A stretch of DNA of 6,018 nt from a bacterium (GTDB taxonomy: Bacteria; Patescibacteriota; Minisyncoccia; Phycocordibacterales; Phycocordibacteraceae), in NCBI GenBank assembly GCA_021817685.1, contig JAKAGD010000046.1, forward strand, positions 1 through 6,018, read 5' to 3'. Made by a program: the position numbers and the translations under genes. Shown here piece after piece: positions 1 through 4,398 of the stretch. The first letter of the stretch is position 1, and each line of letters opens with the position of its first letter. A model generated the notes under the pieces. The model saw nothing but the letters and a program-made list of their open reading frames with translations. It was not told the origin of the DNA and did no database searches.

Positions 1-1
1 T

Positions 2-187
2 TTTGGATTCATCACGCTTTTCTTTGTCGCTATTCCGAAGTTGTGGGGCACGAACGGCTCAAACCAAAGCTCGTCTATTGACGTCTTTACCCCGAACACG
101 GCTCATGCCGATACTCCCTCCAGTTCCAGTAGCGTCGGTGATTGTTGTTCTTGCGATAGTGCCGGTGCCGGTAGCTGTGGTAGCTAG
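2..187 (+). CDS. C-terminal end of a membrane protein with a Ser/Cys-rich tail (5' end outside window)
   Basis: I do not recognise the family. Reading from base 2, the frame is open to a TAG at 185-187. It opens with a hydrophobic stretch (FGFITLFFVAIPKLWG) that looks like the end of a transmembrane helix. A polar Asn/Ser/Thr linker follows, then a tail with five serines in a row and a CCSC cluster, ending GSCGS. That pattern suits a membrane protein with an exposed, low-complexity, thiol-bearing end. The next frame (base 3 onward) is also open, to a TAA at 204-206, and would give a Val/Pro-rich peptide. I prefer frame 2 because its order of membrane segment, linker and tail is protein-like, whereas the Val/Pro-rich stretch is what Ser/Gly/Cys codons give when read one base out. 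The gene ends 21 bases before the TPR-like gene, so the two may share a transcript. The choice of frame is uncertain. Confidence 0.45.
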   Translation, partial: FGFITLFFVAIPKLWGTNGSNQSSSIDVFTPNTAHADTPSSSSSVGDCCSCDSAGAGSCGS

Positions 188-208
188 CGGCGGTAGCGGT
201 TATTAAAA

Positions 209-1324
209 ATGGAAACAAATAAAAGTATTGCCGCGTGGTTGGTAAGTGCTCTCGTTGCCATTGTGCTCATTGGTTTCGGCATTTGGTATTATCGCATGCA
301 GACATTAACGTCAAACGTTGCCATAAATAATGCGGTTACGAACACGCCATCCGCGTTCCTTATGAAAACGAACGCCGATTTCGTTCGTGCGCAGAGCCTC
401 CTCAAGGCCGGCGATTATGCAGACGCTATAGCAAGCTACAATGTCGCACTTGCATCTGCAACCTCAACAGTCAGCAAGGGGCAGATTTTATATAAAATTG
501 CGGCGGCGACCGCTTTGAACGGCGACCCCGCCGGCGCCATTAAGCTTTATAAAAAAATTGCCGCCGACGGTTCGAATATTAATATTTTGCGTGCGTACGC
601 CGTGAGTGCGATGAGCGAGCTCTACTACGCTGCTCTCATTCCGTCGCTCACGACGGAAATTTTTAAAGGGGATCCTTACGCATCATTTTATATTGCTACA
701 AGTACCGCACTTTCTTATCGACGCCTAAACGAGTATGCCATATCATTCTATCCCCTCGCGCTGCCAGAACTGCGCGTTGCCGCTTGGTATGCGGCGCACC
801 TCGCGCGACTAGGCAATATTTCCACGAGTTCCCCCGAGGTGGCGGCTGATCTTGCCGTCATAAATCAAGGCCTGCAAAAGGCTAACGCAGACATACGACG
901 CATCAGATATGATCCAAATGCAAACGGCGACATTCCCAATGCGCTTATGCGCGAAGCAGTCATACTCGGACAACTCTCATCCGTCCATCTCGAATCTGCC
1001 GATACAGCTGAAGCTGCGTATCGAAATGCGCTCGCAATGTATAACAGCTTCGGCTTCGCTCCTGGAACTGACGGATATGCGCGCTATTATTACGCGCTCT
1101 TTTTGACCCAAACATATGGGCAATCGCGAGCAAATGATGTCCAAACTATCCTGAAACCGCTCTACACGACGGCTGGCTATCAAAAGTATCCCGTGCAATC
1201 CTTCTTCAAGGAAGCGCGACTCCATAACGGTATGATAAAGAAAGGACTCGCGGATATGGCGCGTCTTGATCCCGGCTTCAGAACGCTCCTTGTCTCGCTC
1301 GGTTGGACCTCCTCCGATTTCTAG
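209..1324 (+). CDS. Membrane-anchored TPR-like repeat protein
   Basis: 371 residues. The N-terminus (residues 8-27, AAWLVSALVAIVLIGFGIWY) is a single transmembrane or uncleaved signal-anchor helix after a short polar start, which places the rest outside the cytoplasm. The remainder is almost wholly alpha-helical. Residues about 56-88 (AQSLLKAGDYADAIASYNVAL) and 90-122 (ALNGDPAGAIKLYKKIAADG) match the tetratricopeptide pattern, and a further TPR-like pair lies near 245-280. TPR solenoids bind other proteins and carry no catalytic residues, so a scaffold or assembly role in the envelope is the most that can be said. The ATG at 209 is the first in frame and sits right before the hydrophobic segment. 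No Shine-Dalgarno sequence precedes it. The gene has lower G+C than the right half of the window, with AT-rich patches near 480-600. It is followed after 22 bases by the DsbA-like gene in the same direction, so an operon is likely. The CDS itself is firm; the exact TPR count is not. Confidence 0.85.
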   Translation: METNKSIAAWLVSALVAIVLIGFGIWYYRMQTLTSNVAINNAVTNTPSAFLMKTNADFVRAQSLLKAGDYADAIASYNVALASATSTVSKGQILYKIAAATALNGDPAGAIKLYKKIAADGSNINILRAYAVSAMSELYYAALIPSLTTEIFKGDPYASFYIATSTALSYRRLNEYAISFYPLALPELRVAAWYAAHLARLGNISTSSPEVAADLAVINQGLQKANADIRRIRYDPNANGDIPNALMREAVILGQLSSVHLESADTAEAAYRNALAMYNSFGFAPGTDGYARYYYALFLTQTYGQSRANDVQTILKPLYTTAGYQKYPVQSFFKEARLHNGMIKKGLADMARLDPGFRTLLVSLGWTSSDF

Positions 1325-1346
1325 CAGACGCACCCTACTTCCCCCG

Positions 1347-2039
1347 ATGGATATGTCACCCGCGCGACGGCCCATACGTTCTTGGGCGCGTACGATATTC
1401 TTCGTCGGACTCGTTTCCTTTCTCACCTTTGGTGCCGGCTTCTCTGTCTTACGCGGTCCGACACGGACACCAATAGCTGGACCGGAATTTCCAATCATCG
1501 GTTCCGATGCGCACACTATCGGGAGTCCGGACGCGCCTGTACAGTTATTCGTCTATATGGACCTCGATTGCGCGTACTGCAAGTGGTTCCACACCATCAC
1601 CCTTCCACGCATCCTCGCCGCCCACGGCGCCGACGTCCTTGTCATCTACCGCGAATTCCCGCTCGCGAGCCACCCCTTTGCGTATCCTGCCGCACAAGCG
1701 GCCGAATGTGCGTACGCCGAGGGCGGGAATGCGGCGTATTTCGCGTTTGTCGACCGGCTGTACGCGGCGATGCGGCCGGACGAGACGTATCCGCCATCCA
1801 TCCTCACCGACACGGCGCAGGCCATCGGTCTCGATAACCGTGCCTTCAACCGGTGTCTCGACACCGGAAGTGAGAAAGCTGCCGTCGACCGCGACCGCTT
1901 GGAAGGTTCCATTGCGGGCGCAACGCAGGCGCCGAGCATTCTCATCCGTCACGATAACCGTTCCATTCTTGTCACTGGTAATTATCCGGCTCAGATCGAG
2001 GCAGCAATCGAATACTTTATGCACAGCATTACGTCGTGA
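1347..2039 (+). CDS. Membrane-anchored DsbA-like thioredoxin-fold oxidoreductase
   Basis: 230 residues from the ATG at 1347. Residues about 15-34 form a membrane anchor, followed by a Pro/Gly linker and a DsbA/BdbD-like domain (Thioredoxin_4 type). The typical lead-in GSPDAPVQLFVYMDLD precedes the redox pair C75-A-Y-C78. YREFPLASHPFA (about 101-112) is the family's conserved stretch, followed by the helical insert with AAECAYAEG. TQAPS (194-198) carries the expected cis-Pro loop (P196), and the C-terminal helix ends near ITS. Such proteins make or rearrange disulfides in exported proteins. The motif is CAYC, whereas relatives usually have Pro after the first Cys. Two further cysteines (C121, C170) could pair. 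The frame is open upstream to 1266, but starts there would overlap the TPR-like gene by about 60 bases; 1347 or the ATG at 1353 leaves a clean gap. No DsbB or VKOR partner is visible. It lies directly before the rhodanese gene. Confidence 0.9.
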   Translation: MDMSPARRPIRSWARTIFFVGLVSFLTFGAGFSVLRGPTRTPIAGPEFPIIGSDAHTIGSPDAPVQLFVYMDLDCAYCKWFHTITLPRILAAHGADVLVIYREFPLASHPFAYPAAQAAECAYAEGGNAAYFAFVDRLYAAMRPDETYPPSILTDTAQAIGLDNRAFNRCLDTGSEKAAVDRDRLEGSIAGATQAPSILIRHDNRSILVTGNYPAQIEAAIEYFMHSITS

Positions 2040-2051
2040 TTCAAAAATTCG

Positions 2052-2060
2052 TGGTATAGT
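2052..2060 (+). promoter_or_regulatory. Extended -10 promoter for the rhodanese gene
   Basis: TGGTATAGT fits the extended -10 form TGnTATAAT with one mismatch in the hexamer (TATAGT at 2055-2060). No -35 box stands at the right spacing, which is usual for extended -10 promoters. The predicted start of transcription is about 2067, giving a leader of roughly 23 bases before the ATG at 2090. It lies just after the stop of the DsbA-like gene, so the rhodanese may be transcribed separately as well as by read-through. Confidence 0.5.
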
Positions 2061-2089
2061 TGAACATTATCAACACAATAGCCATTGTT

Positions 2090-2596
2090 ATGCGCACCAT
2101 TTTCAATGATCTTCCGAGTTTCTTCGCTGGTATCTTCATCGCAGCTATTGCGACGACGCTTCTCATCTACCTTACACCGCTCAAGCACCTGAATCTTGTC
2201 CCCCCAACAATGCATGAAGTCGATCCAATGGCCTTCTACAAGGAGAACACTGCCCATCCAGATCAATATCTTTTCATCGATGTTCGTACTCCAAATGAAT
2301 ATGCGGCCGCGCATCCAAAGGGAGCCATTAACATACCCATCGAGGATTTGACTTCAATGCAGTACCAGCTCCCACGAAGCGGGAAGCAAATCGTGCTCAC
2401 GTGCACGACCGGCCGACTCGCGGCCATCGCCTATGGATATCTCGAAGACATGGGCTTCCTCAACCTGCTTCACCTCACGGGGGGTTTGCAGCAGTGGGCG
2501 CTTGACGGGCTCCCCGTCGAGGGAACGAGCGTGCCGGCCTCGACGAACAGCCTGTCGCTCGCGGTCGCGGAGTCGCTCACATGCCCCGGCGCGTAG
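2090..2596 (+). CDS. Membrane-anchored single-domain rhodanese-like sulfurtransferase
   Basis: 168 residues. Residues about 9-28 (PSFFAGIFIAAIATTLLIYL) form an N-terminal membrane helix. The rest is one rhodanese domain: YLFIDVRTPNEYAAAHPKGAINIP (60-83) is the canonical N-terminal signature, IVLTC105 leads into the active loop, and GGLQQWALDGLPVEG (131-145) is the standard end of the fold. Rhodaneses carry sulfur as a persulfide on the loop cysteine. Here the loop reads CTTGRLA, with Arg at Cys+4 and Leu at Cys+5, where the common form is CxxGxR with Arg at Cys+5. The Cys is present, so activity is plausible. A second cysteine (C165) lies near the C-terminus in a low-complexity Ser/Ala tail. 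I chose the ATG at 2090 because the only earlier in-frame candidate, a TTG at 2060, overlaps the -10 box. The first two thirds are about 45% G+C and the last 130 bases about 70%. It converges on the sulfotransferase with a 25-base gap. Confidence 0.88.
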   Translation: MRTIFNDLPSFFAGIFIAAIATTLLIYLTPLKHLNLVPPTMHEVDPMAFYKENTAHPDQYLFIDVRTPNEYAAAHPKGAINIPIEDLTSMQYQLPRSGKQIVLTCTTGRLAAIAYGYLEDMGFLNLLHLTGGLQQWALDGLPVEGTSVPASTNSLSLAVAESLTCPGA

Positions 2597-2621
2597 GAGA
2601 ATACCTAGAACGCCACCTCTC

Positions 2622-3416
2622 TCATTCGAACTCTTCTCCTTGCAACCGTGCAAGCCGTGCAAGGCGAAGGAATTCCTTCTCCCATTCGTCCGTGAGGATA
2701 TCCGCCTGCCGCTTTGTGTTCCGCGGCGGAATGGGCGTCGAGACGGGCAGCCCGAGGAAGTACAGCACGCGACTGACCGTCTCCTCATAGTTCGCGTCGA
2801 GCGCTTCGTAGGTGATTTCCAGAGGCGTAATGCCATTTCGTGCGAAGAATTCTTCCCAACGGGCGGTATTTTCCCGTACGAACGAGAGGTGACGCACTAT
2901 CTCATCGAAATTGAACGCGCCGTCGCCGCCCGGCTCTTCGGCTTGCCGGTACATCGGCGGGTAGCCGCCGGGGAATTCCCACCACACCCTTGTTTTCACG
3001 GCGCGGTAGAGGGAAATCGCTTGCCGCACGTCGTTCTTGCGTCGCAGCCATAAGTAATGGAGGTTCGGGAAACGAGCTTCAAGTATCCTGGCAACAGGCG
3101 CGCTGGGGCGGCCCCCTTCCGCATCGATTTTTGACACGAGCACCGGTAGCTGCTCGAAATGGACTTTCGTTCCAAATACGCCGTTCGGCGTTGTTGACAT
3201 CGCGACAACCTTCCGCAGATACTTCTTATCCATCGTCGCGCCGAGGTACTCCCTGCGGTACGAAGCCGTCGGCTCATTCGGGTTGAAGTATTCGGCAGGC
3301 CGCCCGGCGATGCCCGTACGCCGCAGCGCTTCGCACAGGAGGGTGCTGCCGGTGCGAAGCCCGCTGCAGATGATATATGATAGGCGCGGGGTAATTCGGC
3401 GGCGGAACAGGGGCAT
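2622..3416 (-). CDS. Stf0-family sulfotransferase (trehalose 2-sulfotransferase-like)
   Basis: 264 residues, a full-length match in layout to Stf0 enzymes, which move sulfate from PAPS to a sugar hydroxyl, classically the 2-position of trehalose in mycobacterial sulfolipid synthesis. The PAPS-binding loop is CSGLRTGSTLLCEALRRTG (residues 17-35). The family signature AGRPAEYFNP follows, and its Glu (E42) aligns with the residue proposed as general base in mycobacterial Stf0. FGTKVHFEQL (81-90) and LWLRRKNDVRQAISLYRAVKT (122-142) match the second conserved blocks; the latter supplies the 3'-phosphate contacts in the family. ITYEALDANYEETVSRVLYFLG (about 201-222) and RQADILTDEWEKEF (236-249) complete it. 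There is no signal peptide or membrane helix, so it should be cytoplasmic. It is the only minus-strand gene and starts 34 bases from the divergent TPR gene. No PAPS-making genes are in view, and the true acceptor cannot be told from sequence. Confidence 0.92.
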   Translation of the reverse strand: MPLFRRRITPRLSYIICSGLRTGSTLLCEALRRTGIAGRPAEYFNPNEPTASYRREYLGATMDKKYLRKVVAMSTTPNGVFGTKVHFEQLPVLVSKIDAEGGRPSAPVARILEARFPNLHYLWLRRKNDVRQAISLYRAVKTRVWWEFPGGYPPMYRQAEEPGGDGAFNFDEIVRHLSFVRENTARWEEFFARNGITPLEITYEALDANYEETVSRVLYFLGLPVSTPIPPRNTKRQADILTDEWEKEFLRLARLARLQGEEFE

Positions 3417-3432
3417 ACGTTACTCGGCTCGA

Positions 3433-3441
3433 TGCTATAGT
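3433..3441 (+). promoter_or_regulatory. Extended -10 promoter for the second TPR gene
   Basis: TGCTATAGT is an extended -10 (TGnTATAAT, one mismatch in the hexamer TATAGT at 3436-3441). The ATG at 3451 follows after 9 bases, so transcription should begin 0-3 bases before the start codon and give a leaderless or nearly leaderless mRNA. No -35 is recognisable at a 16-18 base spacing, and no Shine-Dalgarno sequence is present. Confidence 0.6.
3434..3439 (-). promoter_or_regulatory. Candidate -10 box for the sulfotransferase gene
   Basis: On the minus strand, TATAGC sits 17 bases before the sulfotransferase ATG at 3416, predicting a leader of about 11 bases. TACACT, ending at 3439, is an alternative. 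Either would share the CTATAG palindrome (3435-3440) with the opposing promoter. The match is modest and no -35 box is clear. Confidence 0.35.
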
Positions 3442-3450
3442 GTAGCGCAT

Positions 3451-4347
3451 ATGGCCGTTCATGGCGCACAGCTTCGCCCGAAGCGGGCACGATTGGCGAT
3501 AACGCGGCTGGCTTCCGCTGCCCGCCCGTTCGCTGCCGGCGTCGCCCTTCTCATCGGCCTCGCGGCCGTTACGGGTGGATTTGCGCCGCTCTCGACAGCG
3601 GCGGCGCGGTACGCGTGGAACGCGTATCGCGCCGGTCCCGTCGCGCTCGCGCTCGACCGCAGCGACGCGAACCTCGCGTACGTCATCGGCACCTATTATT
3701 TCGGCAACCAGGGGATGCCGGGGGCCGCCCATCCCTACGACCTCGCGCTCGCCGAGCGCGCGCTCAAGAAGGCGATTTCCATCGCTCCTTCGCTTCCATT
3801 AGCGCATTATACCCTCGCGCGGATCGAGTTCGTGAATGGCGACTTTGATCCCGCGCTCCGAAACCTGGATGCGGAGCTTGCTCTTTATCCTGGCAATAAG
3901 CGTCCGCTCTACATCCGCGGCCTCGTCTACGCGTACCGCGGGGCCGACGGCGATCTCGCCCGCTCGGAAGGCGACTTCCGCGCATTCGTCGCCTGGGCGC
4001 CTCTCGAGTGGGCGGGATACAATGACCTCGCATATGTATTGGCTAAGGAAAAGAAATACGCCGATGCCGCGTCCGTCCTTGCGGACGGCATAAAGAATGC
4101 CGACGGCGGAGACGCGAATCCCTGGCTCTGGAACTCGCTCGGCGTCGCGCAACTGAACCTCGGGAAGCCGCAGGCGGCGCTCGCATCCTTCAAAAAGGCG
4201 CAGGCGTCCGCCGCGCTTCTTACGGACGCCGACTGGCAGAGGGCATATCCGGGGAATGACCCCGCATCCGCCGCAGGCGGATTCGACGCTTTCAAAAGCG
4301 GGATACTCGAAAACCTTGCCACGGCATACCAAGCGCTCGGCAAATGA
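3451..4347 (+). CDS. Membrane-anchored TPR repeat protein
   Basis: 298 residues. A basic N-terminus (RPKRARLAITR) leads into a membrane helix at about 27-44 (PFAAGVALLIGLAAVTGG), so the TPR part should lie outside the cytoplasm. Repeats can be followed from about residue 98: ALAERALKKAISIAPSLPLA; HYTLARIEFVNGDFDPALRN with LDAELALYPGN; a longer repeat near 152-185; NDLAYVLAKEKKYADAASVL (191-210); and WNSLGVAQLNLGKPQAALAS (227-246). The PGN and IAP turns after helix B are typical of TPR. The role is probably protein binding or complex assembly; no enzyme motif is present. The frame is open further upstream, but a start there would run into the divergent sulfotransferase gene. The ATG at 3451 is supported by the -10 box just before it and by the hydrophobic segment that follows. 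G+C is high, unlike the first TPR gene, and the two proteins show no obvious close similarity. The Ig-like gene follows after 51 bases. Confidence 0.88.
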   Translation: MAVHGAQLRPKRARLAITRLASAARPFAAGVALLIGLAAVTGGFAPLSTAAARYAWNAYRAGPVALALDRSDANLAYVIGTYYFGNQGMPGAAHPYDLALAERALKKAISIAPSLPLAHYTLARIEFVNGDFDPALRNLDAELALYPGNKRPLYIRGLVYAYRGADGDLARSEGDFRAFVAWAPLEWAGYNDLAYVLAKEKKYADAASVLADGIKNADGGDANPWLWNSLGVAQLNLGKPQAALASFKKAQASAALLTDADWQRAYPGNDPASAAGGFDAFKSGILENLATAYQALGK

Positions 4348-4386
4348 CCGGTGTTGATAACGCTCCTCGCAAGCCACCGCCGCCGA

Positions 4387-4392
4387 TATACT
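4387..4392 (+). promoter_or_regulatory. -10 box TATACT for the Ig-like protein gene
   Basis: TATACT matches five of six bases of the -10 consensus and lies in an otherwise G+C-rich gap. The ATG at 4399 begins 6 bases after it, so transcription is predicted to start at or within a base or so of the start codon, giving a leaderless mRNA. The three bases before it are CGA, so it is not of the extended type. A TTGATA at 4354-4359 lies 27 bases away, too far to act as its -35. Confidence 0.55.
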
Positions 4393-4398
4393 TTTGGT

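Noticed and set aside
1266..1346. Longer N-terminus for the DsbA-like protein
   Set aside because: It would overlap the TPR-like gene by about 60 bases and put extra residues before an already complete membrane anchor; the ATG at 1347 gives a normal layout.
977..1516. Minus-strand open frame of 179 codons
   Set aside because: It is antisense to the TPR-like and DsbA-like genes and has no recognisable features.
2060..2089. TTG start for the rhodanese
   Set aside because: The TTG shares its first base with the -10 hexamer TATAGT and lies before the predicted transcript start.
2597..2621. Bidirectional terminator between the converging rhodanese and sulfotransferase genes
   Set aside because: I found no inverted repeat or T-run in these 25 bases; termination here is not visible from sequence.
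2433..3053. Plus-strand open frame of 206 codons
   Set aside because: It overlaps the rhodanese end in another frame and is antisense to the sulfotransferase, whose family match is clear.
4354..4359. TTGATA as a -35 box for the Ig-like gene
   Set aside because: It is 27 bases from TATACT; a working spacing is about 16-18.
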